Below are positions 32,623-44,200 of a DNA stretch of 64,000 nucleotides, piece after piece. The translations under genes were made by a program, and so were the position numbers. Source of the stretch: Calliopum simillimum (lineage: Eukaryota > Arthropoda > Insecta > Diptera > Lauxaniidae); NCBI GenBank assembly GCA_951812925.1, contig OX638369.1, positions 28,694,392-28,758,391 of the forward strand, written 5' to 3'. The notes under the pieces are model-generated. The model saw nothing but the letters and a program-made list of their open reading frames with translations. It had not been told where the DNA came from and searched no databases. Position 1 is the stretch's first letter. The number at the start of each line of letters is the position of its first letter.

Positions 32623-35147
32623 GAAAATGGATTTGGAAAATATTGGTGTCATACGAAATGTATTTTGTTGCTGTTGTTTTTGTTGGTGTTGTTGATTTAT
32701 TTGTTGTTGCAATTGAAAAATTTCATAACATTTCAAAAAAGGTCATATCTCGAAAACATTTTTATAGGCTTTCAAAGTACCATTCATATGACAACAATAT
32801 TTTACAAATTCATCCAGGGGTTCCCAACTTATATCGGTTTTCATAGAAGATACATCCAGATCTTCCGATGGCTGTATTTCCGAAACTAGGTCCGAAATAC
32901 CCTTTCTGATCACATATTCTTTTTACGGACTAAGAACTCAATGATAAAAAATTAGTTTCAGAATTTTATCGAATTTATCACTAAACGACACATGACCTCC
33001 ATATGATCTTGAAATATTTTTTCTCAGACGTTCTGGAAAAAAACGGACCCCGGATTCGGATTCAAAACGTCAAAGTCCCTAGGAAACAAATAGTCTGGTC
33101 AAAACGCCATGACATTTTTTTTTTGTAAACCTGTGTAATTTATGTATAATTTTTCGGAAAAATCAGTGCGTTGTTGCGAATTTAAGAGAGAAAAAATCAG
33201 TTTTAGTTTTAATTGTCCAAGCCAATAAACTTTGTGACTAAAATTTTTACTAGAATCTAAAATCTAGCTGAAAACCACATCGTGCTCCACCCTGTATTCA
33301 TTGATTTTACTATTTAATTTTATACGTCTGAGCATCGTGCCTAAGGAAATTAATGGTCTTAAATATAACCACATGTTCTCTCAATGATTCAATAACCAAT
33401 AAAAGCAATAAGAAATAAACATAAATCCAAGTTCAAGGACGTTTTCAGGGTACATGAACAACACACATGCACTTGACACCCCAATGGTATCGTCGTCCGC
33501 CATTGCTGTTGGGCATTTAATATGAAGATTTTGATAATATTTAAAATGATGTATTATGCTTTGCTGGCGAATATTAATAGTTGGTGTATACTTTAGTGAC
33601 AACTCGTGAGCGATGTAAACAATACCAAAAAAAAAAAAAAATATATGGAAATATTTAAAGAGAAATAAAAATCTATCCTAACAATAAAATTATTGTAAAG
33701 AAAGGATTATTTTACTAACATAGAGCTTATGACATAAATTTGAATATCTTTCGCATAGGCTTGACTACCTATTTAAATACTAAAATTTAATACTTTTTAA
33801 CTACTTAGTAGTTATGTTACAAAATTTTCTTCATCCTGCTTCATAATTGTGTAAGTGGCTTGTGGAGCATCATTTTAAAAACAAAAATTTAGCAAAGAAT
33901 TCCTTAATTGCATTTTACTAAAAAAGACAGCTACACAAAAAATTTTACGCTCCTTTTTCTCAGCTTTATTGCAAAAGTTGCACAAGTTTGCCTCAAAAAA
34001 ACAAATGCCCTTGACGACCAATGTAAAGGATAAAAGCAAAAAACTTTCAAGCCAAAATGAAAAACCGCATTTTAATTGTGGCAACTTAGTGTGGGTGCGA
34101 AAGTTGTAAAAATTCCTTTTTAATTTTCATTTCACACTTTCGATAAAATCTTAAAAGAAGTTTGAATTTTAATTAAAATTTCGAGTCATGCACGCATGTC
34201 TTTGAGAACAGGAATTTTGAATAATTTTTAAAGTGAATTTCAAGCGTTGCAACTGTCTCTAAAATCAATTATTTACCTGCAGCATAAAAAGATATGTCAA
34301 GAGTTAGATTTATTTGTTAAGGTGAAAGATAATATGTGTACGTAAGTTTATATAAAAAAAAAAAATTATTATGTAATGAAAATTTATTGCAATGATATTG
34401 TCTTCTCCAGTGTTTCGCTGCTTTTTTACGTACTTAAGTCATTTATTTTACTTTTGCTATCTTTTCTATTGATAAATATCGCTGGCAGTTTTTTTCCACA
34501 GCGTTTCTCTGTAATTGGCGATATTAATAAATCAATTTCTCTAATTAATTTTTATTTATTGTCATTGTTATTGATTTTTCGACGTCAGCGCCAGTAAAAA
34601 CCATTACATGGCGAGCAACTACCGAAAAATTGCACGTAATAAATTTTCTTAATTAACGCATATTAAGGTGACGCATAAGGTACTTATATTGACCGTATAA
34701 TGAATTCAGTATGAGATAAAAAAAATCAAGAACTTGCTTTAAAAGGAAAGGATTTTACGTACATAAGAGAGAATTTCAGTCTAGAATTTCACTTATACAT
34801 GAAATTGCAGCCAATTTTGGATATATCGAAGTTTTTGTAAAATACTAGGACAGTTTGATAGGTCCGAGAATTTTGAAATTTCCAGCACAGTAAATTTAAA
34901 TCCAAATTTGAGTTGTTTGAGGGTCGCTGAATCTGAATCCGGCTTTAGCATTGCTCTATTATGTCAGGTTTTTTAAATATCTTAGCCTTAAAGTGGAAAA
35001 AATTCTATTTTTTTCAATATTTGAGGCAATGTATCATCGCGAAATTTTTTTTCTCAAAAAACTGTATCGAAGTTCTTAAAGTGGAAATCTTTCTCTTCCG
35101 AATGCCATTAAGTTTGCTCAAATATATTTTTTTTTCATCAAGATATC
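32623..35147. other. Non-coding stretch with probable old repeat pieces
   Basis: 32740-33130 and 34790-35150 have the wording of decayed transposon DNA (for example ATATCTCGAAAAC, CGGACCCCGGATTCGG, and AATCCGGCTTTAGCATTGCTC). The last phrase resembles ATCCGGTCTCGGAATTGCTC near 48390. I could not assign them. Nothing else is recognised. Confidence 0.4.
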
Positions 35148-35149
35148 AC

Positions 35150-35560
35150 GCCGAAAATTGTCGATTGAGTCCTTGGAATGATAAAGGACTATCGTTGAAT
35201 GAAAGTGAGTGAGTTAGCTGAGGCTGCAGGCATCTTAACTGAGTGGGTATATCAAATTTTACATGAACATGAGAACACAAAAAAGCTATCAGAACAATAG
35301 GTGCCACGATAGCTCACACTCAACTATAAACCCAACCGTATGACTACTACATATAATTTAAAGAGGGGTTTGTTGCAGTCCGAACAATTTTTTTCGCTTT
35401 TTCGTTACCGTGGACGATCCGTGGACACACCAGAGTTCAAGGGATAATCATGATAGTGAGTTTATTTGAGAGAATGTTGGGTGCAAGCCAAAATAAATAG
35501 AAATGTGGGCCAACAAGATCATGGTCAAAGTTTTTTGGGTTGTATGCGGTGTAGAGTTGG
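35150..35560 (+). pseudogene. Dead mariner transposase fragment
   Basis: From 35199 the plus strand reads MKVSELAEAAGILTE, then YQILHEHENTKKLS, two stop codons around VPR and LTLNYKPNRMTT. This is the paired helix-turn-helix to linker region of a mariner transposase (compare the WVPR linker motif of the family). After a frameshift, RFFVTVDDPWTH around 35395-35430 gives the catalytic block with the first Asp at 35413-35415. KIMVKVFW near 35515 matches the following strand. Later catalytic residues and both ITRs are not found. It differs from the 7492-8414 mariner, so it is a different and much older lineage. Confidence 0.75.
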
Positions 35561-35578
35561 GCACGGCGACGAGGCCAA

Positions 35579-35836
35579 GCCTCGAAATCGAGTTTTTGAG
35601 GGCCCGAGGCTGATCAAAAAAGTCCGAAAATTAGAGGCCCGTAAAATACACTAAGGTTGAGAAGCACAAACTTGAAAAAAATGTTTTTACATAAAAATAT
35701 GAAAAATAATGCGGCTCGAACCTCGAAATCGAATCTCTTGGGGGCTCCGTGCGTCCAAAAAAGCTCAAAATGACACAAAGATTGAGAAGCACAAACATTA
35801 GAAACATTTTTTTCTTACATTAAAATATGAAAAATA
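35579..35836. repeat. Tandem duplication, ~142-bp period
   Basis: Two copies start with CCTCGAAATCGA at 35579 and 35721. They share GGGCCCGAGG/GGGGCTCCG, then AAAAAAGT/CC, GGTTGAGAAGCACAAAC/GATTGAGAAGCACAAAC, and end ACATWAAAATATGAAAAATA. The second copy is somewhat diverged. Confidence 0.8.
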
Positions 35837-35849
35837 GCGTTTAAATGTT

Positions 35850-37017
35850 GGGCTAAGTATGACAATGGAGTAAGTCAAGTCAAGTCCAACAGAGTTTTAT
35901 TAGATTCAAGCAAAAAACTCAAATAAGTACTCAATTTATAATGTTTGCTATTTGCTCCTTTAAAAAAAAGTAGTGATTTATATCATAAGAAAGTTTATAT
36001 GTCATAACATGATAATATTGGGCCCTGGCTTTGAAAAAAATAAATATATATGGGACGCTTCACGTCAATTATGCCACCTCGCTGCCCAAAGTCTGGTGCG
36101 TCTAAATAGGTCATATGATAGCTCATTTTTTTTGTTGAAGTGTCTGCTTTCGAATATCTCGGAACAATATGGCGACAAGAAAGATAGGTTGTTGGAAAAA
36201 ATCATCAAGTTGATTCATTTATCACAATATATCTCACAAACGACGCAAGATAATTTGGTGAAATTTGTGAACTCGAGGTCTAATGAGACTATCTTGGAAT
36301 GAGCGAAAAGTTGGCGGGATTGAGTAAGTGACACGCCCACTTTTTAAAATTTTGTGAATTGAGTTCAATATATCTCGAAAGCGGTTTCAACGATTTTGAT
36401 AAAAAGCTAGGATCACTTATTCGTAGAGATCAGTATTAATTTGTCAAAAGTCAAAAAATTATATAGTCTCGCATATGGGCGTGGCACCGCCTACAAAACT
36501 TTAATACGTTATAAAAACAGAATTAATAAAGCAATTTGTCTGAAATTAAGTACAGGGAGCCTACTACATATGAAATACTTCTGAGCAAAAAATGTGCAAA
36601 ATATCACCAGTGGGCGTTGTACCTTCCATGCAAGTGAAATACGTTATATGGTACAACTCAAAAACTGTATAAAATATTTTGATTCAATTTCGTTGGAAGG
36701 TGTGAATTATAAGTACCTTGAAATGAACGAAAAGTAGAAAGCATTAAATGAGTTCCACGCCCACTATTTAACAATTGAAATCTTTAACTCAATTATTTTC
36801 ATAATCCGCTCTCAGCTTTACCCAGGATCAACGGTGGGGACGTGGCGAAATTTGATTTGTAGCGACCGAAGCCCATCTGGAGTCATACATTATTTAAAAG
36901 CTTATGAATTATGCTTTTATTTAAAGTACCTACTTTTAAATAATATTTAAGGGAGATTTTTTTAAAAAAAAATTTTTAAATGTAAAAAATTTTGATGAAA
37001 AATTTTTTTTTTTTTAA
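35850..37017. repeat. Decayed dispersed repeat with ~430-bp internal direct repeat
   Basis: GCGAAAAGTTGGCGGGATTG followed by CACGCCCACTTTTTAA (36302-36350) is echoed by ACGAAAAGTAGAAAGCATTA and CACGCCCACTATTTAA (36726-36772). ATGGGCGTGGCACCGCC lies between at 36473. These phrases are typical of old fly transposon DNA. The 109-codon frame at 35973-36302 has no recognised domain. Confidence 0.5.
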
Positions 37018-37250
37018 GTAGGGTAAGGTGGGAAATCGTGGGCCACGTTTTCATTTCGTTAAATATCTTCAAAAAAAAATAAAAAATTTTGCAAATTGTA
37101 ATATGGTATGTTATTCTACATGAAGTTAGATAACTTTTGACTATTACACTTTCTAACAATTCTTTTGTTTTTTCCGACTTTTCGTGGTTTGAAAAAAATT
37201 AGTGTTTTTGCGATTTTCAAAAATGGTGGGGAATCGTGGGCCACCGCCGT
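37018..37250. repeat. Direct repeat of a GTGGGCCAC motif
   Basis: TAGGGTAAGGTGGGAAATCG then TGGGCCACG starts at 37019, and GGTGGGGAATCGTGGGCCAC starts near 37224. The TAGGG…GGTGGG beginning resembles a TA-flanked transposon end, but no matching inverted end was found. Confidence 0.45.
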
Positions 37251-38483
37251 AATTAAGTAAAAATCAAACAATTATGATGCAAAACTTTATTGAATTAGTT
37301 GAAATGACAAGTAAAGTTATTTTAATCGACAAAATGAAGAAGAAGGGTTATGCACGATCCTGAATTAAATCCCACTATTGGTTTTCACAATTAAGCGCGT
37401 ATTTACTTTCGATGATGTTGCGATTTATCATTTTGCTTCAAATGAAAGAAACTCTCATCTTTTTGTTCACAAACAGCATGAGTTGGCGCCACTAATGTAA
37501 AGCGTTAATTACAAGAAAAATAAGTAAACAAATAAATATTTCTTCAACTGCTATTAAGCCCATATAAGCGGTTAAAGACCCCGACTACCACCACAGCCAT
37601 GTTGACAGCATCATTAATATTTATGTCGCACAAACGATTCATCTCTTTAACGCGCTATGCAACATTTTACTAGACCAGGTTAAGAAAGAATTACGCTTTT
37701 GCTACAAAGTAGGTTCTCTGTCTGCTTTTCATCTTTCGTCTTAGCAATGTGTTAATAACTTTTATTAAATGCTAAAATCATGCTGCAGGCAACATGCCGG
37801 CAACAAGAGTCATCGGCAACAGCATCGCCGTTTACATATATAATCAAATTAATTTTATCACTTTGTCAAAACGCAGCATCAGCATTAAGCTATGCATACA
37901 AGAGAAGAAGTAGAACTAGATAACAACAACAAAAATGTATCGTTGCAATATGTTATATAGGGTGTGACAGGATGTTGCCACATCTCTCTGGCTGCTGCAC
38001 TTTGTCGTCTGTTTGTCACTATGTCATTATCGATGGGTTAAAAGTGCAATTTTTTTGTGCGCATTTTGCGTCATCATCATTCGGCTTTTAAAGTTAAGAA
38101 AAATTTTAATAATTTTTACATTTTCCACAGCGATGACGTCGTCTACTGTGCGTCTTTGTTTTGCATCAGCAGCATCGTCAACATAATTCTAATAATTATT
38201 GGCTTGTTGCTGTTGCTGCTTTTATGAATTAAGCAACTTTGTTGTTTTGTTGCATGCTTTGTGCTGTATATTGTATAAACTATGAATGCTTTCACTTAAT
38301 CCTTAGTAGAAATTTTAATTTTATTAAAGTGTTGACATTGTATTAATTAAAATCCTTGCAGAGGTTAAAAAGAAAATGAAAATTTTTGTGTAATATTTGA
38401 ACTTATTTTTTGTAAAAAATCTAAAATATTTAAAATTTTTACTTAGATTGCAAAACCAAGTATAGAGCATTTTTTGTGAGTTA
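37251..38483. other. Non-coding stretch, nothing recognised
   Basis: It contains CAGCAT/CATCAG triplet-rich parts (37590-37920 and 38130-38230) of the type seen in fly introns. No gene is supported. Confidence 0.4.
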
Positions 38484-38504
38484 TATGTATGTATGTATTC
38501 TCCT

Positions 38505-39596
38505 TTAACTCCTAGGAGGAGCATAGGGCCAATATGAAATCTCTCCATTTGTCATGATCCCTTGCGATGACTTTAATCTCTTGCCACGACTTTCCCGATT
38601 CTTGGATTTCCTTTTCCAGTTGAATTTGGGACTACCAAGTGCTCTACTGCCTTGCGGATTCCACACAAGAGCCTGGCGACAAACTTTGCTGTGTGGTTTT
38701 CGTAGAGTGTGACCAATCCGTCCCCATTTGCGCAGCTTGACCTCGTTTGCTATAGCCCTCTGATTGCATTTTTGATTTAGCTCGGCATTTGATATAGTGC
38801 GAGGCCACCAAACCTTTAGTATTCGCCTTAAGCATTTGTTGACGAATACTTGCAGCTTGTTCGTTAGTTGTTCAGTAGCAAGCCACGTTTCGAACCCATA
38901 TAACAAAACCGATTTCACATTCGAATCAAAAATGCGCACTCTCGTTTTGGTGGATATAACGGATGAAGATCATATTTTGTTCAGTTGAGCAAACGCGCCT
39001 TTTGCTTTTGCTATCCTTGAGTTGATATCCTCTTTTGCTTCACCATCCATGGAGATAATGCTGCCTAAATACGTGAAGCTATCGACGTTTCCGATGTCAT
39101 CACTGCCAGTTTTAAACGTGATGTCATTGCTTGCTTTTAGCTTCATGCTTTTAGTCTTGGATACGTTGATCTTTAGGCCGGCCTTTTGTGATTCCAAGAC
39201 AAGGTCTTCAATTTTGCTTTGCATATCTGAATGTTTGGACGATAAGAGGCAGATGTCGTCAGCGTAGTCGAGATCGTCCAGATGTTCGGTAAAGTTCCAT
39301 TGGATACCCCTTTTGGCCTTATTAAGAGCTTTATGTAGGATATCATCAAGAACGATAAAGAAGAGTGATGGTGATAGTAAACACCCCTGCCGTACGCCTG
39401 AATTAGTGGTGAATGTCGGTGACAACAACCCATTGTGTAACACACTGTATTTAAAGCCTTCATATTGTGCATGTACTAAGTTTATGGCCTTTGCGGCAAT
39501 ACCTCTTCGTTGCAGTGAAACCCAGATGTTTTCTCGGGAGACACTGTCGAAGGCAGTGCTATAGTCTTTGAAGACAAGTTGAAGTGCAGCACGCCA
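38505..39596 (-). pseudogene. LINE reverse transcriptase, active-site and C-terminal part
   Basis: From the insertion site the frame stays open through VFKDYSTAFDSVSREN (first catalytic Asp), SGVRQGCLLSPSLF and DYADDICLLSS. The YADD motif is at 39255-39266. It then passes GLKINVSKTKSMK and FTYLGSIIS. One TGA at 38970-38972 interrupts it where a Trp is usual in relatives. The same frame then resumes with RIFDSNVKSVLLYG, LRRILKVWWPRTISNAEL, RKWGRIGHTLRKP and a WNPQG motif, the usual C-terminal domain of RTE-like proteins. It ends at 38505. Apart from that single stop this part could be read throughout, so it is not very old. Products, if any, would be truncated. Confidence 0.85.
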
Positions 39597-40930
39597 AGGT
39601 CTATAAAGTGAGCTATGGAGGTGTGTCGAATTTCGATGTTTTTTGTTTGGGAATTTCGAGCTATTTTCGAGCTATTCAACAATAATTTCGAGCTGTCTGG
39701 GAAATTTTCCATTTTCCGGAAAAGCGGAAAAATTGTTCTGCATAGCTAACTTTATTTTTTCAGCCAGACGAATCCGCGGGAAGAGTTAGCGATGAAATCT
39801 TTTTACGCAGGAATTTCGAGCTACTTTCGAGCTAATTTTGAGCCAAAAGCATTTTCCGGAAAACTCCCAATTTTCTCGGAAAATCCCAAAAAACAATTTT
39901 TTATGGCTAACTTTATTTTTTTCAGCCAGACGAATCTGCGGGAATAGTAAGGGATGAAATCTTTTTTTCCTTAAATTTCCCCGAAAGATCCCAAAAAATT
40001 TTTTAAGGGCTTGCTTTATTTTTTCAGCCAGACGAACCCATGAGAATATTTCGCGATCATATCATTTAACACACGAATTTGGAGCTAGTTTCGAGCTCAT
40101 CAAAAACGAAAAGTGTTTTCCGGAAAACCCCAAACTTTCCCGGAAAACCCCTAACTTTCCCGGAAAATCCCAAAAAATCTTTTTTTATGGCCGTGCCATG
40201 ACGTAATCCCCATTTCGTAAATGGGTGTTATGTCCGCAAATTAATGTATATATTACCAACTGATCCGCGGCCGAAGGCCGCCGCGAAGCCGCTGTTGGAT
40301 TTTTGGGAGTTTTAAATCCTGAGCTGCGGCCGCAGGCCGCCCACTTACCCCTACTCTTATGTAAAATTACTGTGGCTAGCAAACTAGGTGTTGGATATAT
40401 TATAGGCTGATCCGCGAAAAACTTTCGGACATAATAATAATAATATGCGGACATAACACAGGGAAAAAAAGAAATTTTAATTTTTTGGGATTTTCCGGGG
40501 AAATTTAAGGAAAATACCTCATTCAAGGTCAGCTCGAAAGTAGCTCGAAATTCCTGCATTAAAAGATTTCATCCCTTACTGTTCCCGCGGATTCGTCTGG
40601 CTGAAAAAAATAAAGTTAGCCATAAAAAAAGTTTTTTTTGGGATTTTCCGGGAAAATTGGGAGTTTTCCGGAAAATGCTTTTAGCTCAAAATTAGCTCGA
40701 AAGTAGCTCGAAATTCCTGCGTAAAAAGATTTCATCGCTAACTCTTCCCGCGGATTCGTCTGGCTGAAAAAATAAAGTTAGCTATGCAGAACAATTTTTC
40801 CGCTTTTCCGGAAAATGGAAAATTTCCCAGACAGCTCGAAATTATTGTTGAATAGCTCGAAAATAGCTCGAAATTCCCAACCAAAAAACATCGAAATTCG
40901 TCATACCTGCATAGCTCACTTTATGCACCT
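39597..40930. mobile_element. Foldback-type element with 9-bp target duplication
   Basis: The 1334-bp insertion is flanked by AGCACGCCA at 39588-39596 and 40931-40939. Both ends begin AGGT then (with a 2-base difference) ATAAAGTGAGCTATG. The inverted arms are long, about 39597-40005 and 40470-40930. They are themselves built of direct subrepeats, since GCCAGACGAATCCGCGGGAA or a variant recurs at about 39763, 39924 and 40027, and inverted at about 40584 and 40747. TTTCGAGCTA and TTTTCCGGAAAA phrases are dense. The centre has short GC-rich palindromes (GCGGCCGAAGGCCGCCGCG). Long arms with internal subrepeats and a 9-bp duplication match the Drosophila Foldback class, which is related to Mutator elements. 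No transposase is encoded, so it would depend on another copy. Confidence 0.88.
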
Positions 40931-41385
40931 AGCACGCCACTCGCATGATTGTTCGAAAATTATTCTGAGGGTGTTGATTTGATGCACGCATGATCGGTTT
41001 CGCCGGAATCCTGCTTGCTGCTTTCGAATGGCCGAATCAAGTTTTTCGTGTACCCTGTTCAGAAGTACTTTCGTCAATACTTTTGATGGTACTGAGAGCA
41101 AGATAATGCCTCTATAGTTTCGGCACTCGCTTAGGTCACCTTTTTTCGATAGTTTGACTAGCATGCCATGTAGCCAATCTTCTGGCAAACGCTCTTCGCT
41201 CCAGATTTTGGTGAGCAGAGGATGGAGAATTTTAGTTGATGTTATGGGGTATGCCTTTTGCACTTCAGCTGTTATTTGATCTCTACCGGCGGCCTTGTTG
41301 TTTTTCATGCTTTGGATAGCTTTCACTATTTCTTGTGAGATATATAGTCAATGTTATTGCTCTCGGTGAGATCTACAAGCTATAT
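40931..41385 (-). pseudogene. LINE reverse transcriptase, N-terminal part
   Basis: The frame contains VKAIQSMKNNKAAGRDQIT, IWSEERLPEDWLHGML, KKGDLSECRNYRGI and LNRVHEKLDSAIRKQQAGF, then FRRNRSC and INTLRIIFEQSCEW. These are the classic RT0-RT2 blocks of LINE reverse transcriptases. It reaches the target duplication of the Foldback element in the same frame in which the downstream part leaves it. A frameshift near 41330 separates it from a short upstream piece reading DLTESNNIDY. Nothing upstream of about 41385 belongs to the LINE. Confidence 0.85.
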
Positions 41386-41588
41386 ACATATCAACTTAAA
41401 ATTTAAATTTGCTCTTCTGAAAAATTATGAAAACATATATGATACCTGGGCTTGGCATCTGTGCATCGAAATATTCTACAAAAAACTACACTAGTTACAG
41501 CCAAAATCAACATTGAATGCTATTATTCATTTTAACAGAAATATCAGGTGCTGGTTCCGGAAATCTTATTATTCTTTTTCGTTCACGT
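41386..41588. other. Flank upstream of the LINE remnant, nothing recognised
   Basis: This is AT-rich intron sequence with no supported feature. Confidence 0.4.
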
Positions 41589-41736
41589 CTGTAAGGAGGA
41601 AAGTTTGCGGGCCGCATTTTCCTCCTACAAATCATCGTTCGTAATATTATAATTTATATCATATACTTTCTATCAATTTATAAATAATTTGCATAATTAT
41701 TAATTAAAATAACTTGATAAGTATAAATTCAGAGAC

Positions 41737-41744
41737 TATATAAG
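41737..41744 (+). promoter_or_regulatory. TATA-box-like sequence
   Basis: TATATAAG in the context ACTATATAAGAAGAGA lies about 25-30 bases before TTTAGTTTAAAG and 124 bases before the ATG at 41861. The context is consistent with a pol II core promoter, but AT-rich DNA produces such matches by chance. Confidence 0.35.
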
Positions 41745-41860
41745 AAGAGATAGTGTAATTTAGTTTAAAGTAATATCCGCACCACATCATTAAAAGTGAT
41801 ATAAACGGAAACACTGCACAACAGCTGTTTTCGACACACAACTCTCGGTTGATTTGTTCA

Positions 41861-42013
41861 ATGTCAAAGAATCATTGCATAAATTTAGACGAAGGAATTG
41901 ATCCAGACAGTCTTTGCGTGGCCGACGACCGGCAATCAACAGCAGCAACAGTAAGCAGAAGTAACAGACAAGGCGGAAAGCAGCAACCGAGAAGAAAACC
42001 AGGTATTTGCTGA
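41861..42013 (+). CDS. Small unrecognised ORF, 50 codons
   Basis: The frame MSKNHCINLDEGIDPDSLCV continues with ADDRQSTAATVSRSNRQGG and the basic end KQQPRRKPGIC. Its composition is protein-like (acidic first half, Arg/Lys-rich second half), unlike the low-complexity frames elsewhere. It follows the TATA-like site and ends at TGA (42011-42013). The last part overlaps a possible splice donor (AAACCAG|GTATTT, GT at 42003-42004), so it could be a first exon. It might be the leader ORF of a retroelement or a nested gene. I do not recognise the product. Confidence 0.3.
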   Translation: MSKNHCINLDEGIDPDSLCVADDRQSTAATVSRSNRQGGKQQPRRKPGIC

Positions 42014-42267
42014 GTTAAAGTAGTAGTGGGGCGTAGTATCGCAGAGACTACGGCCCTAAGCACACGAAGGCTGAAAAGTAACTAGTTGCCTGTGGTTAGT
42101 AGAAGAGTGAGGGGTCATACAAACGAATAGCCCAATAATATTGTACATCAGTTATTTGTGGGTGCGATCCAGTCCCAAATGGGGTTTGATATGCAAACAG
42201 CAGAGTAGCAAACAGAGTAAGGGGGATTTAGTCGCGTATAGATGACTATAAGCTAAAAAAATAGCCA

Positions 42268-42440
42268 TTGCGTTAGGAGTGAGCAGCCCTATACGATATC
42301 AGCTACTCGCAGTTGGAGAATACGCGCTCAAGAGATTACCATTGCGTTAGGTGTGAGCAGTCCGATACGATATCAGCTACCCACGACTAGAGAGTACACA
42401 TTTAAGAGAATACTATTACGTTAGGTGAGAGCTAAGTAAC
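42268..42440. repeat. Tandem repeat, ~79-bp period
   Basis: CCATTGCGTTAGG(A/T)GTGAGC followed by AG(C/T)CC(T/G)ATACGATATCAGCT occurs near 42268 and 42347. A partial third copy (TATTACGTTAGGTGAGAGC) is near 42413. Confidence 0.85.
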
Positions 42441-42710
42441 TAACCACTACTACACTCAACTAGATCACGGCTAGCAGCGGAGAGAGCGATGCACAGGAGC
42501 AAAGAGTGGTGGGGAGTAGAGAGATGTGTTTTATTTATTATAAATATATTGAGAGAAACCGAATAAAGAAATGAAAATAAAGTAAATTAACAAAACTCCA
42601 ACCCGTTACTTTGAATTTAACCAAGAGGCCGTCCTTTTCTTTTATAAATTTTTGTAGCCAAACCCCTGGCCACTGGCGAGCAAAAACGCTGGCAAAAAGG
42701 TTCATTACAA

Positions 42711-44200
42711 GGTGAAGCAACGTACACCGGGAAAAATTTTCAATTTAAAATTTGTGAAGCAGAGAAAAATGTCACATCCGACACGGTTTAGTTTAGTTTA
42801 AAAAAAAAATTATGAATCATTTTTGGGTAAAATCAAAACCATTTTTACTGATGATTTATTTTCGAAAAATTTTTTGAGAAAAATTTCAAAAAATTCTTGA
42901 AAAGTTTTAAAGGCGAGTAACATCCATAGATTAAAGCAAATGACTAGCTCTTGACTATCACTTTCATTTGCAGTGATTTCCTTAAATTAAGTAATACCAT
43001 CAAATGCTGAAAACAGAAAACAGCTTGATCGTGTCTAATGCCAGTTAATTTTCCATGCAATTAAGTCAAGTCAAACGATTATCCTTTCACTGTAACGAAA
43101 CGATTTAATTTTAACACTTCACTTCATGTTGTACACTGTACTACATATAGATATCAAAATGAATGCACAAAATCATGACCCCGGATAATAAGGCAATTAA
43201 TGTTGCACGTGATAACATAATCTTTAATAGCTGCAGCACGTTTCAATTTACCTTTCTAACAAATTTCACCAATATGGTTGAACATTTGTGGTGAAAATAT
43301 CTATATATTTTAAACTGCAGCAGCAGCAAATTTATCAAAAATAATCGAAATTAAAAATAATGAAATCGAATAACCACAAGTGTTCATTATAACCATTGCT
43401 GTAATGAATCAAATAATAAAAAAGAAAATAATTCAGAGACCTGGCTATTACTTTTAGTGTTTGCCAACAAAAAAGTGTTACTTTCCCAAAATAAAAATTT
43501 TACCTTTATGTTTTTATTTGTTTTTTATTTTTTACTTAAAAGTCTTTTTAATTTTCAGACAATTTACTTTGGCTGCTGCCGTAAAAAAAGCAGGCCAATC
43601 ATATATCACATCCATACTGCATGTTGTTCATTTCTCTCTTAATTTTGGTGCTGCTGCTTCTGCTACTTTTACTATTAACACTCTGTTCATATTGAACCTG
43701 AAATTGCTATGCTGCAAGTAATAGTTCAATATATTGTTGCTACTTGCAGTCAAGGTGATTAACGTGGCCAACAACATTATTTACTTATTTTTTATTGAAC
43801 TTTTACCTCATTGCTTTTGCTGCTTGATTTAAATCAGGAATATTGGTTTGTTTTTTCAAAATTTATATGTTGCCAGAGGTCATCACTGGTGGCAACAGCA
43901 AAGTTGTTAGTTTCGTTTTTGCTTCTATTCAGAAACTATTGTTAGGTAGTTATTGCTCATTGTAATGGCAACTTGTTTTATTAATTCCTAGTTTTTTCTT
44001 AAATCTGCAATAGTTTTTTAAAACAATTAAATTCTCCATATTTTAGTATTCCATTTTAATTATTTTCATTTAACGATCCAAAACGTTCATTCAGCGTCCC
44101 AAAATTCACGCAAGATTAGTTCATAAAAATGCATTGAAGGCGGAAATTCAACGCTGCATGAACAAAATTATATTCCATATACAACCCTATCTTATGTACC
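42711..44200. other. Non-coding stretch, nothing recognised
   Basis: The two overlapping plus-strand frames at 43457-43721 are low-complexity. CAG and GCTGCT triplets are scattered. No gene is supported. Confidence 0.4.

Larger units (their letters stand above)
38484..41385 (-). mobile_element. 5'-truncated RTE-like LINE, split by a Foldback insertion
   Basis: The LINE reads on the minus strand from about 41385 to its tail at 38484-38498. The tail is a short TACA repeat only a few bases past the stop at 38505-38507. Very short 3' UTRs with microsatellite tails are a hallmark of RTE elements. The coding part starts inside the reverse transcriptase, so the endonuclease is missing. A 1334-bp element (39597-40930) interrupts it. 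About 1.57 kb of LINE sequence remains. Confidence 0.85.
41589..42710 (+). repeat. Promoter-like block, possibly a solo LTR
   Basis: The block is GC-richer than its surroundings. It starts with TGTAAGGAGGAAAGTTTGCG in a small hairpin (partner TTTTCCTCCTACA) and may end at TTCATTACA (42709), giving TGTAA…TTACA termini. A TATA-like TATATAAG (41737-41744) and an AATAAA signal (42560s) suit an LTR. There is also an internal tandem repeat of about 79 bases. No target duplication was found at these ends, so the LTR reading is a hypothesis. Confidence 0.35.
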
